Source: Amphibalanus amphitrite (Eukaryota; Arthropoda; Thecostraca; Balanomorpha; Balanidae). From it: 64,000 nucleotides of DNA. Location of the stretch: NCBI RefSeq assembly GCF_019059575.1, contig NW_024881627.1, positions 248,001 through 312,000 on the forward strand, read 5' to 3'. Both the position numbers and the translations under genes were made by a program. The notes beneath the pieces were generated by a model. It saw only the letters and a program-made list of their open reading frames with translations, was not told the DNA's origin and did no database searches. Below, piece by piece: positions 25,901 to 34,994 of the stretch (within the stretch, counting starts at the first letter, position 1; the number at the start of each line of letters is the position of its first letter).

Positions 25901-28900
25901 GGCATGCAAGGGCAAGTGCAGGGCCAACAAGAGGGAGGCGAGCAGATGGCTGAGGAGAAGGAGCAAACCTTCATCGACGGCTACCCGACGCTGGCGCTCG
26001 TGGGTGAGTCAGCAACGCTGCCGTGCGACGTGCGGGGGTATTCCATCGGCCTGCGTAGTGATGTCTAGGATAAGGGAATCATTGGAAAAGAAGGGATGGA
26101 GAATAAGCGGATAATTCAACAGCGATCCGGTACCTTCGTGCGTCATTCATGAAAAATGGAATGCAAATGCTGTTTTGAATTGTTTTGTAAAATAACTTCC
26201 AAGTATAACGTATGCGATGGAAGCATTTCCAGGTGGCTAGACTGCAGATATTGTCGGATAAGGGTATGACAGATGTGTCAGACGAGCGCCTCGCAGCGAC
26301 CACGGTCAGTGTGTCGTGTTCGTCACCCACCCCCTCGCTTTCTGCAGGGACCGAGTTCATGATGCTGGTGGAGGGCGATGAGAGCGGCGCCGACTTTTAC
26401 GTCTGTCTGATGTGCGTGCGCCGGATGGGCTCAGAGGCGATGGCCATCGCCCACCTGCAGGCGCCGTTCCACCGCACCATGTACCTGGTACGTACGCACT
26501 GCGCGCCGTGGGAGAGAGATAACGATCAGAGAAAGGACTGTTTAACTATGCGCGCTTCGATTTCCTGTACATAGTCTCGGCATACGTCTGTCGGTTTTTG
26601 TGCTGTCTGTTATGAGAATGCATACATGTTTCACCTCTCAGGACCTGTCGGCCGTCTGTCAGCGTTCTCCGCCGCGCCGTGTCGCCTAACTCCCTCCCGG
26701 CCTGCCCTGTCCGTCCCCAGGAGCGCTACTTCCCGCGCGCGTTCAAGCGTCTGGGCGAGGGCCTGACGAGCAGCGACAAGCCGTGGACGGCGGCCACGTT
26801 CCAGCAGCTGAGCGTCATCTGCACGCGCATCCAGGAGCGGTTCGGCCGGCTGGCCCCCGGCATGATTTCTGAGAGCAGGTTCAACATGGAGGCGCTCAAA
26901 CTGAAGAGCATTATCGACGAAAACCAGCACTTCTCGTGAGTACCGCGCACGGGGCCGCTGCCGGCGGCGGAGGACTGGGAAATTGTGCGGGTTGATGACT
27001 TCGTACGACTGTTACCCATGCCCTGTTTCACCGCCGCTGCGTCCCGGGAGCTGACGTGATTCTCCCACTGCCTTCAGCGTTCGTGTTAAGGCCTGGCTAC
27101 ACTATGCGTTTTCTTCGTGCGTTTTTTGCGTGTTTGCGTGTTTTGCGTGATATCGTTCTAGAAAAAAGAACGATATTACGTTTTTGTGATGTTTTTCACC
27201 TTAAATTTTAGTTACATAAGAGTTATATTAGCTTTTGTATATAACCAAAGTAAAAATTATATTGTTTATAACTTTTTTCCTAGAACGATATTACGCAAAA
27301 CACGCAAACCTGCAAAAACGCACGCAGAAAACGCATAGTGTAGCCAGGCCTGAATGGTGTAGCCGGTGTACCCTTCATTTCCACACTCTTCCCACACACT
27401 CGTTTTGGCCTCTGCCGCGCCGGCCCCAGCCGCTGACGTGATTCCCCCACTGCCTCCAGAGAGCCAATGGACATGACGTACTTCGACCTGCCGTTCCCGT
27501 TCGCCGGCAAGCCACTGACGCCGGAGGAGATGCCGAAACTGAACGTGGGCACGGTCATCAACCTGACGCCCGTCGGACAGAAACCTGGTGAGCCCGGCAC
27601 ATGACGAGGACGTGGCCGTCATACGACTCCGGGGGATGGGGGCCGTCTCAGACTGTCTGGATGGCAAGGGAGAACATGTCAAGTATTTACAATCAAATAC
27701 GCGGGTTTTAATGGGACACGACTCGGTACCTCTTGTATTCGTACACTTTACAAAGGAACACTTTACAAAGAATCCAAAGGAACAATGTTTTTTTTTTTTT
27801 TTGCTGTCATGCTTAGTTTGCTATGCCGTTATGTTGTATATATCCGGTGTTAGCCTGTCGGTGCTGTTTTTCACCTGTTGGTTTGTTTATGGTAGTTGAT
27901 CCTGATCGGGCTCCGACTGCAGCAGACCTGACTCGCCCACCCCGCTGACGGGGTGTCGGTGTTTACAGAGGAGGTGGCCAAATTGCCGGCTTTTCTCGTC
28001 AATCAGCAGCAGTCGGGGAGCGGGGCGGCGCCGGCCGCCTACCCACCGCCCGGCATGCCACCCAACAGCATGCAGCCCCCGGGCGCCTACCCGACTCCGG
28101 AGATGCAGGCGGCGGCCGGCTACCCGCCGCCGGGTATGGCGCCGCCGGGTATGATGCCGCCGGGTATGATGCCTCCGGGTATGCCGCCGCCGGGTATGGC
28201 GCCGCCGGTGAGCTCGTACCAGGCGCCGGGGATGTACCCGCCGGCCGGCTATCCTCCGGCCAGTATGGCGCCGCCGGGCGTCTTCCAGCCGCCCGGCATG
28301 CCGCCGAGCTCGATGGGTATGCCGCCCCCTGGCTACGAGCCGCCGCCGGGCTACGAGCCGCCGCCGGGCCTGTCGCAGCCGCCGCCGCAGATGTGGCCGA
28401 CGCCGCCGCCGGCCGTGGCTCCGCAGCCGGCCGGCGCGACGGCGCAGCAGGACGACATGGACATCGAGCTGCCCATTAGTGACACCGACCGAACAGAGGA
28501 CGAGGCGGAGAAGACGCGCGCCATCGTCCAGTCCGAGATCAAACGGTGAGGGTCCGGCCGCGCTGCGGGTGGCGGGGGCGCGGTGGGGAGCGGCCCCGTA
28601 GACTTCATTTTTTTTTGCATAATTAACCCGTCATATTTGATACTTCAGAGTGAAAATACATGCTCGTTTCCAGCGACTCGCAAATAATATGTCGATCAAA
28701 TTGGATATGTGTTGTGGTTTCTCAGTGATGATTTCATTGGTAGATGCGAGATTCGCTAGGTTGACTGGTAGCTGAGCGTAGCAGGCGAGCCTAGGTAGGC
28801 TGGGGTGGGGGAAGCTGCGTCACTGTCCCTCGGCCCCGCGGTTCCCCTACTCCGTCTGTCGGTCTGCGCCACCCCGGACCATGATCACCCACCTGTCCGC

Positions 28901-31900
28901 CCCGTGCGGCACGTCACCCTGACCGGTCACGTGTCGGCCCGCAGGTGGAAGGAGTCCATGCTGAAAAGTGAGGCCAAGGCGGTCGTCAAGGAAGGGTAAG
29001 GCGGCGTGTTTGCTGCAGCGAATGTGGATGGCCGGGATCGTAAACCGATCGTTGTTAGCAAACATTTCCTAAACTTATTGTGAATCTTGTCGACATTTTT
29101 ATATCATCTCGTTTGCGATGTTTGCTGTCTTGACTTACAACAATTTGGTGATGTTATGTTCTGTTCCTTTAGCTCTGTGTTCCTGATCAGTGTTGTCCTC
29201 TGCCCGCAGTCCCAGCGATCCGATAGAGGCAAAATACTACCAGGCTGCTAAACGGAAGGCGAAAGAAATTGAAAAACAGGACGACGACACGGAGGCCGAA
29301 AAGGAGTCCAAACCGGCCACAGCTAAGAAGGGAAAGGATCCGAACAAAAAGGAGATAAAGATCAACATCACTACATCTAAAGAAAAGCTGAAAGAAACAA
29401 AGCCAGAACGAAGCGAAAAGAAATCTGAGTCGACCGCTTCAAAGAAAACAGAGTCGAAGTCTGCAAAGAAGTCAGAAAACACGAAGAAAGACAGGTCCAA
29501 AACTGGTGAGCAAATGTTTTGTTCTGCTTGCAACATCGGACTTTGTTATCGGAGCAAAAACCACTTGGTGACTGAGCTAATATTTAGTGTTAATTCTTGA
29601 ATAACGTGCAGCGCTGTAACAGAATGAAAGTTGTAATGTAACTTAAGAAATACACACTGTTAAAACAGACTTGCTCTTTAGTACTTCATTACCACTGTCC
29701 TTGCATTTTGCGATAAATCAATTTATTCGCCTTTGGGTGCGCATGCCCACGCATTTGACAGTCGGCTGTAAGGGTAGCCGCTGAGACACCTGCACTGCCG
29801 CGATTACTGTGTGGGGCTCGTTTTGACGCTGTTTGTCCAGTGGCGCGGTGCCTGTTTCCCCTGTCTGACCGTCGCTCTTTGCTCCCCGGCAGACACCAAG
29901 TCGGCGAAGGACGACGGCGCGGGTATGGAGGCGGTGAGCTCGGACGAGGATGAGTCGCTCTACAAGGTCAAGGACGCCGACAAGTCGTCCGCCGCCCGGT
30001 CCAAGCCGACGACCCCCTTCAATCGCGGACCCGCCTATCCGCGCCGGTCTTTCCGCCCGTCGCCGCCGCCGCGGCCGAGATATCACTACGACCGGCGCGG
30101 CCGGCGCCGCTCGTGGTCCCGCTCCCGCTCGCGGTCCAGGTCGCGGTCGCGGTCCCGGTCACGGTCGCGCTCCCCGTACCGGAGCTGGCGCGGCCGCTCG
30201 CCGCCGCCGCCGCCGCGCGATCGATCCCGCGGCCGCTCGCCGCCGCCGCGCGACCGCCTGTCCCGCGACCGGTCGTCACGCGGCCGGTCCGGCGCAGCCT
30301 CCGAGCTGCAGGAGCGGCGCCGAAAGTTCGAGCGGCTGGAGAAGATGATGCTCGACCGGCTGGCCACCAAGAAGGCCGTGTTTGACCGACGTCCCGAGGA
30401 CCATCCGGACTACGCCAACGAGTGGAAAAAGTTCTGGGAGCGCCGTTACAAGGAGGTGCAGCGCGAGGGCAAGAACCCGGACACGTACGAGTACACGCCC
30501 GAGTGGAAGAGCGCCTGGGAGGACTACGTGGACGAGCTGTTTGTGCGCGAGCGGCACGACAAGCGCACTGAGCTGCTGCAGCAGTACGAGCTGGTGGAGG
30601 ACGAGGAAGGGCACCTGGTGGACGCCAACGCTCCGCGGCGCGCCGACAGCCCCTGGGAGTCGGGCCGGAGCCGCGGCCGCTCGGCGTCCACCGACCCGGA
30701 CCGCCGGCCGCTGCCGTGCAACCCGTCCCCGCCGCCCGGCAGCGGCGGTCTGCACCGGCCCGACACGGGCCTCTCCACGCTGTCGGTGGGCTCGGCCGGT
30801 GAGGCGGCGCGCGGCGCGCCCGCCCGGCCGGCCGCCGTCGACCTGCCCGGCGTGCTGCGCGTGCTGACGGCCCTGGAGGACCAGCTGGGCTCGTTCGCCA
30901 GTCCGACCAACCTGCTGCTCTCGCAGGCGGTGGCCGCCGAGCGGGTCAAGGCCGGCAGCTCGGCGCAGCTGCTGGCCGTCACCGAGCACGTCCTGCTGCT
31001 GGACACACTCAAGGAGAAACTCAAGGGCCAGATCGCAGCCGGGATCTTGCCGGCGGCCAACGTGAACGCCTCTCGGCTGGCCATCGACCAGATCGCCATG
31101 CTGCTACAGAACGTGCCGGCGCATGTGTTCGAGCCGCCGCTGAGTAACCAGCAGCTGGCCGACCGCGTGGCCAGCTCAGTCTCCAGCAACGACCCGATGG
31201 TGATCTCGCAGCAGATCGCTGTCACGCTGACCAGCCTCGGACGGACCAACGTCTCCGAGACAGACCTCAACGAGATCCTCATCAAGGTGATGATCGCCAA
31301 GAACCTGCTGCCGGCGGCGGCGGCGGAGGCGGCTGCCCCGGCCCCGGCGCCGGCGGCGGCCGGGGCAGCGGCGCCCGCCTCGACGGCCGCGCCGGTGTCG
31401 TCAGCGGCCCCGCCGGCGTCTGCCGCCGCGGTGCCGGCCTCGTCTGCCGTGGCGTCCGCGCCGGCCGCGCCCCTGCCGGCCAGGCCGTTCGTTAGCACGT
31501 TCGCCTCGTCTGCGTCCGCGATGCCGGCCCCGGTGGCGTCCACCATCACCACTCCGGCCACCCACCTGAAGCCCACCACGCGGCAGGCCGGCGGCCGCGG
31601 CCCGCCGCCGCCCGAGACGCCGCTCTTCAACGCGTACGCCGACGAGCGGCCCAGTCACGCGGCGCCGGTCAGCGGAGGCGCCGGACTGAGTATGCTCCAG
31701 TCGGCCTATGAGGATGACGACCACGACGGTCCGCCGAGTCCGACCCCGCCGGCCCGCGCCCCGGCGCGCAGTGAGTGGGAGCGGCCGGCGCCGCCTCCGC
31801 AGCCGCAGCCGCCCGCCCAGCCAGCGCGCGTCTCCCTGCCGCCGACACCGCTGGCGCGCGACCGCACCGAGCACCGCGAGCCGGTGACCAACCCGCCGGC

Positions 31901-33713
31901 TCCGGAGGCAGACGACGAGCTCAGCGCTGAGCAGATCCACGCGCTGCTCAACAACTTCGACACGCTGAGCCGGCCCGAGCAGGAGCAGCTGATGGAATAC
32001 CTCAAGAAGCTGGAGCGGGAGAAGAACGACAAGGTGGAGCAGCTGAAGGTGCTCCTGGCGCGTGACCCGATCAAGACGGGCGGGCAGAAGACGCAGGCGG
32101 GCGGCGGCGCGCCGAACGGCGGGACAGCGGCGGCCGAGCCGGTCCGCCAGCGTTCGGCCAGCTCGGAGAGCCGCCAGTCGGCCGCCTCGTCGTCCGCCGC
32201 CGGTCCGGTGCCGGTCACCGGTACCACGACCACCACCACCACCACCACCGCGGCGGCGGCGGCCGGCGCCACCACGGCCTCAGTGACGGCGGCGGCCACA
32301 GCGGCCGCGGCAGCCGCGGCCGGCGTCAAACCCGGACAGAACGTCGATATCAGCAAGCTGCTGTCCAAGGAGGCGATCGAGGCGGCGCTGCAGATCGCCA
32401 AGCAGCTGCGGAAGGGCGGCGCGCCCGGGCGGCCGGCGCCGGCCATGGACGCGCCGCTGCCCGCCAATCACTTCCATGAGGTGCCCAATGTAGTGAGCAG
32501 CCTGGCCGTGGCGGCCTCGCTCTCCGAGTCTACCAGACCGCGGCCGGGCCGGCCGCACCAGGCCGGCGCCGGGGGCGGACCGCCGCTGCCCGCGAACCCG
32601 CCCCCGCCGCCGCCCGAGCAGCCGCCACCGCCGCCGCCCGAGCAGCCTCCGCCGCCGCCCGAGGAGCCACCGCCACCGCCGCCACCGCCGGAACAGCCGC
32701 CGCCACTGCCCAGTGACGGCGCCAAGCCGCCCCTCCCGCCGGGTCCGCCGCCGCCGCCCCCTGAGGAGGCCAACGGCGTGCCGTACCACCAGCAGCAGGC
32801 GTACCTTCAGCAGCAGCAGCAGCAGCAGCTGATGCAGCAGCAGGCGGGCCAGTACGGCTGGGGGCAGCCGGCCGGCCGCGGCCGCGGCGCCCCGTTCCAC
32901 CATTACAACCAGTTCGGCGCTCCGCAGCAGGGCTACTACGACGACTCTTTCCAGCAGGGATACGGCGGCCGGGGAGCGGCCTTCGGCGAGAAGAAACAGG
33001 AACCGGAGAGCTTCAACGATCAGGGAGTCGACTACGGCGGCGACATGGATGTAGACGACTACTCGGAGGAACAGGGAGACGAGCAAGCGGAACAGCAAGG
33101 AGAGGACTACACCCATCAGCAGGGGGAGGACTACACCCAGCAGCAGGGAGAAGACTATAACCAAGGGCAGGGAGAGGACTATAACGAATACCAGGGAGAC
33201 GACTACGCCGAACAGGAGTACCCAGAAGAAGAGGAGTACCCAGAGGAGTATGACGAAGCGAACGATTATGAGAGCATGGCCAGCAAGTACATTGACGAGG
33301 AGCCCGAGGACGACCCGTACGCCGACCCCGGCCCAGGGTTCCGCAACAGGGGAGGCTTCTCGGCCGGTCGAGGTGGGCCCAGAGGAGGGCCGGGTGGCGG
33401 GCCCAGAGGAGGGCCGGGTGGTGGGCCCAGAGGAGGGCCGGGTGGCGGACTCTTAGCAGAGCCTAGGGACGGTCTCGGTGGTGCCGGTCGCGGTGGACCC
33501 CGGGGCGGGCCCGGCGGCGGCGCCCCCTCGCCGTGGGAGGCCGGCGGGCCGCCGTTCGGCAGGGGTCGCGCCCGGGACCTGGGCCCGATGCTGCCGCCGA
33601 TGTTGCCGCAGGGCGGCCCGGCCATGCGCGGCGGCAGAGGCCATAAGGGCGGCGGTGGGCCGCCGTTCGGCCGCGGGGGCCGCGGCGGCCGCCGGCCCTG
33701 GCAGCGCTGGTGA
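12786..33713 (+). CDS. giant zinc-finger/RS/RGG nuclear protein (13 joined exons, span)
   Basis: Thirteen exons listed separately below join at GT-AG sites in compatible phases to give 4205 codons plus stop. The order is: an acidic Ser-rich region with a 13-residue tandem repeat; basic NLS-like clusters; a Pro/Ser/Glu-rich region; zinc finger 1 (C2087, C2090, H2103, H2109); a Gly/Pro/Met-rich linker; zinc finger 2 (C2483, C2486, H2499, H2505); a conserved-looking globular stretch; PPGM repeats; a Lys/Glu-rich segment; an RS stretch; a helical region with two Trp-containing motifs; Ala/Pro-rich low complexity; acidic QGEDY repeats; and an RGG tail. Paired fingers of this spacing are typical of U1/matrin-type RNA- or DNA-binding proteins (as in ZNF318-like proteins). 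RS and RGG parts fit splicing or RNP assembly. I do not recognise a precise orthologue. The first exon shown is open upstream of its ATG, so a further 5' coding exon cannot be excluded. Confidence 0.75.
13473..14174 (+). repeat. 39-bp coding minisatellite, 18 units
   Basis: Eighteen tandem copies of a 13-residue unit (consensus VSETATQDDESSK). Variation is mainly at position 6 (T, I or R) and in the D/E/G positions near the end. The unit length is a multiple of three, so copy-number change keeps the frame. Because units are almost identical at DNA level, long open frames also appear in other frames and on the opposite strand (for example 13262-14239 minus); these are shadows. Confidence 0.95.
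17245..19213 (+). CDS. giant protein exon 2
   Basis: Acceptor TTTTGCTGCAG at 17244. The first base completes an Arg codon from exon 1 and reading continues RIPKKSDGKTSRQNR. It encodes 656 full codons. A short charged helix, EEKERRKRQKLQNIEQKLRD, lies near the start. Then come Ser/Pro/Arg-rich sequence, a short DEPP repeat near 18420-18450, an acidic patch and two similar short motifs, LLSLRALKEKAMLLS and LGLLASLKGKAQWLLS, near 18670 and 18955. Such paired short hydrophobic motifs in disorder often serve as protein-docking sites. It ends CTG/GTAAGC in phase 0. Confidence 0.8.
19543..19584 (+). CDS. giant protein microexon (14 codons)
   Basis: A 42-base candidate exon lies between a strong acceptor (AATATTTTTCAG) and a strong donor (CTG/GTGAGT). 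It is phase 0 on both sides and encodes NKNASESIEQNITL. Being symmetric it could be included or skipped without changing the frame. The splice sites and phase support it, but no homology was used. Confidence 0.55.
19864..20461. mobile_element. TTAA/poly-G hairpin element C (truncated or recombinant)
   Basis: Bounded by TTAACCTTCACC at 19864 and GAGAGGTTAA ending at 20461. The left part resembles the start of the copy at 21120-22245, with AGTTTTTGC soon after the end. The right part, read on the minus strand, shares the TCGCGG...CGAGCG block with the copies at 6783-8278 and inside 60189-61199. A G/C hairpin lies at 20393-20415. It sits in an intron of the giant gene. Confidence 0.6.
20462..21119. 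other. intronic spacer, nothing recognised
   Basis: AT-rich intron sequence of the giant gene between two mobile elements. A short GAAA-rich run occurs near 20920-20945. No exon with convincing sites was found. Confidence 0.5.
21120..22245. mobile_element. TTAA/poly-G hairpin element D
   Basis: The span runs from TTAATC at 21120 to GCGCGCGTTAA ending at 22245. The interior is homologous along its length to the copy at 23199-24401. The two share, in order, a GC hairpin near the left end, ATTTTGATATCGATGACC, GACCTCCCCATTATAAGTC and a block near the right end with TGTAGCTCTATTGGTT. G runs near the ends are shorter than in other copies. It has no coding capacity. The left boundary is the less certain one. 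Confidence 0.65.
22246..22781. other. intronic sequence, nothing recognised
   Basis: End of the long intron before the exon at 22782. No further exon is supported. Confidence 0.5.
22782..22882 (+). CDS. giant protein exon 4
   Basis: Acceptor GCGCACAG at 22781, donor CAA/GTAGGT after 22882. It has 33 full codons plus two bases. It encodes GKAFNDERLDLTITLDG followed by LTSAFFLISIDPLRI, an ordered-looking segment directly in front of the first zinc finger. The split codon AA/G gives Lys and leads straight into the CNVC of the finger, which confirms the junction. Confidence 0.75.
23199..24401. mobile_element. TTAA/poly-G hairpin element E (best-preserved copy)
   Basis: 1203 bp bounded by perfect inverted termini beginning TTAACCCGCGCCCTGCTGG, with the match extending into the G run. 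Subterminal hairpins (G run, TGTTTGAACA, C run) occur at about 23215-23248 and 24327-24358. A second perfect hairpin (14-bp stem, GGA loop) is at 23272-23302. The right end carries a second nearby copy of the AGCAGGGCG terminus. The interior is rich in GGTCA/TGACC. No transposase is present. It lies in the intron between the exons at 22782 and 24658. Confidence 0.85.
24658..24767 (+). CDS. giant protein exon 5: U1/matrin-type zinc finger 1
   Basis: Acceptor CCGCGCAG at 24657, donor ACA/GTGAGT after 24767. It encodes a finger beginning CNVCGVSLQGFDAYKSH and ending SPEHQKK, spacing C-x2-C-x12-H-x5-H. This is the U1C/matrin-type C2H2 arrangement, which in known proteins contacts double-stranded or structured RNA. 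It ends in phase 1 with A, completed by AG in the next exon. Confidence 0.85.
24981..26003 (+). CDS. giant protein exon 6: Gly/Pro/Met-rich linker
   Basis: Acceptor TTCGTTTCAG at 24980, donor GTGG/GTGAGT after 26003. A conserved-looking opening (PNFMPQAGFKEPVNRFLYLL) is followed by RGP repeats, an acidic EEGEGEEYAEEEQEAG stretch, GPRPGGP repeats and then heptapeptide GQQMGMP/Q repeats. It separates the two zinc fingers by about 370 residues. It joins in phase 1 to the next exon. Confidence 0.8.
25700..25925 (+). repeat. 21-bp coding tandem repeat (GQQMGMP/Q)
   Basis: About ten copies of a 21-base unit such as ATGGGCATGCAAGGACAAC. They encode seven-residue Gly/Gln/Met repeats inside exon 6. 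Composition resembles prion-like, phase-separating RNA-binding proteins. Confidence 0.85.
26348..26487 (+). CDS. giant protein exon 7: zinc finger 2
   Basis: Acceptor TTTCTGCAG at 26347, donor CTG/GTACGT after 26487. It encodes TEFMMLVEGDESGADFYVC, then the finger CLMC...AHLQAPFH with exactly the same spacing as finger 1 (C-x2-C-x12-H-x5-H). The identical spacing supports a duplicated U1/matrin-type pair acting on one ligand. Confidence 0.8.
26721..26935 (+). CDS. giant protein exon 8
   Basis: Acceptor GTCCCCAG at 26720, donor TTCTC/GTGAGT after 26935. It encodes ERYFPRAFKRLGEGLTSSD and a helical segment (FQQLSVICTRIQERFGRL, then ALKLKSIIDENQHFS). It directly follows finger 2 and is of normal complexity, so it is probably a folded extension of the finger module. 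Confidence 0.8.
27050..27077 (+). repeat. duplicate of an intron 3' end (decoy splice acceptor)
   Basis: 28 bases ending CCTTCAG match 27432-27459 with two differences. The second copy is the acceptor of the exon at 27460. The MITE at 27088-27354 lies between the copies. Confidence 0.8.
27088..27354. mobile_element. 267-bp MITE with ~70-bp terminal inverted repeats
   Basis: Left terminus GGCCTGGCTACACTATGCG at about 27090 and its inverted copy ending at about 27350. The arms match for about 70 bases, each ending at GATATCGTTCTAG or its near copy. Left flank TTAA, right flank TGAA, compatible with a decayed TTAA target duplication. The centre is AT-rich and non-coding. It lies in the intron between the exons at 26721 and 27460. 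Confidence 0.85.
27460..27587 (+). CDS. giant protein exon 9
   Basis: Acceptor TGCCTCCAG at 27459, donor CTG/GTGAGC after 27587. It encodes SEPMDMTYFDLPFPFAGKPL and TPEEMPKLNVGTVINLTPV. This is ordered-looking sequence with Pro/Phe-rich start, continuing the finger-associated region. Both ends join in phase with neighbours. Confidence 0.8.
27969..28545 (+). CDS. giant protein exon 10: PPGM-rich region
   Basis: Acceptor GTTTACAG at 27968, donor ACG/GTGAGG after 28545. It starts EEVAKLPAFLVNQQQ, then Pro/Gly/Met-rich repeats of the type MPPPGMAPPGM and GYEPPPGYEPPPG, and ends with an acidic helix (DMDIELPISDTDRTEDEAE). Similar proline-rich repeats occur in spliceosomal proteins. Confidence 0.8.
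28945..28995 (+). CDS. giant protein exon 11 (short)
   Basis: Acceptor GGCCCGCAG at 28944, donor AAGG/GTAAGG after 28995. 51 bases encode WKESMLKSEAKAVVKE, a charged helix that continues the end of the previous exon. Phase agrees on both sides. Confidence 0.75.
29210..29505 (+). CDS. giant protein exon 12: Lys/Glu/Ser-rich
   Basis: Acceptor TGCCCGCAG at 29209, donor ACTG/GTGAGC after 29505. It starts PSDPIEAKYYQAAKRKAK and then becomes a lysine-rich low-complexity stretch (KKTESKSAKKSENTKKDR), probably disordered and nuclear-localising. Confidence 0.8.
29893..33713 (+). CDS. giant protein last exon: RS stretch, W-motif region, RGG tail
   Basis: Acceptor CCCCGGCAG at 29892, stop TGA at 33711-33713. 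Order: acidic start; a run of RS dipeptides near 30115-30175; a conserved-looking helical region (30306-30600) with two tryptophan motifs, YANEWKKFWERRYKEV and YTPEWKSAWEDYV; a normal-complexity segment (30835-31310); long Ala/Pro-rich stretches; a helix SAEQIHALLNNFDTLSRPEQ at about 31922; polyproline with acidic spacers; poly-Gln; acidic QGEDY repeats (about 33085-33215); and an RGG/GPRGGPGG tail ending RRPWQRW. Third codon positions are overwhelmingly G or C. RS plus RGG plus U1-type fingers point to pre-mRNA processing (inference). Confidence 0.8.
33085..33470 (+). repeat. coding repeats: QGEDY then RGGPGGGP
   Basis: 33085-33215 encodes repeated QQGEDY units from a 24- to 27-base repeat. 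33370-33450 holds a 27- to 30-base repeat encoding GPRGGPGG. Both lie in frame in the last exon of the giant gene. Confidence 0.8.
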
Positions 33714-34090
33714 TCGAGAGCGACCTGTGTCCGTGCTGTGTGACGGCGCGATCTGCGCGCCGTATTCTGTGAGCTGTGTGGCGCCACGTTCGCGCCAACC
33801 GCGCCGCGAGCGCGGCGGACATTCGTGTGAGTGCGGCGGGCCGCGGCGCTTTCTACGTGTGCGTCGACCGCGGGCCGTCCGCGCGCGACCGGTGGGGGAT
33901 CGGGGAGGGGCGCGCATTCTGCCCTGTGGCGCGCGCTTCATTCTGTGTAAAGCAACTTGCCGGCTGCACATTGTACCACTTGTAGTGTTTAGATGTCTGT
34001 ACAATGTACTTGAGGACTTCGACGTTCGTTTTAAACATAAATAGAACTTATTGTCGTTAGTGTGTCGAATTCGGGGGAGTGTTTTCGGGC
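33714..34090 (+). other. probable 3' UTR of the giant gene
   Basis: GC-rich sequence follows the stop, shifting to AT-rich near 34000. No canonical AATAAA is seen; ACATAAAT at about 34034-34041 is the nearest variant. The exact end is not defined. Confidence 0.35.
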
Positions 34091-34994
34091 GGCGTCTCAC
34101 TGTTGGATAGCGCACTGTTCGTGGATCCACTCATTCCAGTTTTAGTGTTTTGTTCGGTTTTAATACCAGACTACGGCATTCGTTAATCGCTTTTCCCGGC
34201 ATCTGGCGGTACGTGCATTCAAGCGAACGAATGCTCAGATGCTGACCGATCACATTGCGGTAATCATCCGTCACTTACCATGTTGGACACTGAATCCACA
34301 CGGACAGATATTCGAGGACAGGCTGATCTCAGACATTGGGGTGGGACGTCAGGACGCCGGCCCACTCCGAGTGAGCCGACACCGCCAGTTGGACGGTCGG
34401 GCGCTGGGGAGAGATTTCACACCTCTGAGTGCGGTTCCTGGCGGGGCTCCAGACGAGTCGCCCGTCTCCACCGAGGTCCGACTGCCGCCGCGACTGATAG
34501 CCTGAGGTCTTGGGAGTGACTTGGGATGAGGGTTGCGTCACTCGTTATTTACTTCAGGAGCACTCGCCGACCGTTGGCACCAACAGGCATTGCTACCGAG
34601 TCGTAGGTAGGTAGCAGGATAAGAGAAAGGGCGAGAGCGCGAGATTCGTTGAAAGTGACGGCACACGACTGCAAAACCAAATTGACATTTAGGGAACAGT
34701 CAGCAGATTGCCAGCACGAATTACTGGCGCATTTATTTGTCACCGACTACCGCCGGGCCGCCGGGACCTGTTTTCCTACGCTCCATTAGCGATGGTTCCA
34801 GGGCTTCTCACTCTAATGAGGTTCTACGAGCTAGGACAAGGCATACGATGTTCGAAAACTCAAACAGGGTACATTGAATTAGGAACTCAAATACTTGAGA
34901 AAAGTAATTCAGTTATTTGGTTGCCAGATCACACGGATTACAGGAGAAACGGGTAGTTCTTCGCTGTCAACCCGAGAGAAAATGGGCAGTCAGG
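34091..34994. other. intergenic, nothing recognised
   Basis: Short frames only on both strands. No repeats with visible termini. Confidence 0.5.

Noticed and set aside
24856..25974. Two minus-strand frames of over 320 codons
   Set aside because: Shadows of the Gly/Pro/Met-rich exon 6; compositional, with no independent evidence.
30276..33787. Several 170-370-codon minus-strand frames
   Set aside because: Shadows of the very GC-rich last exon of the giant gene.
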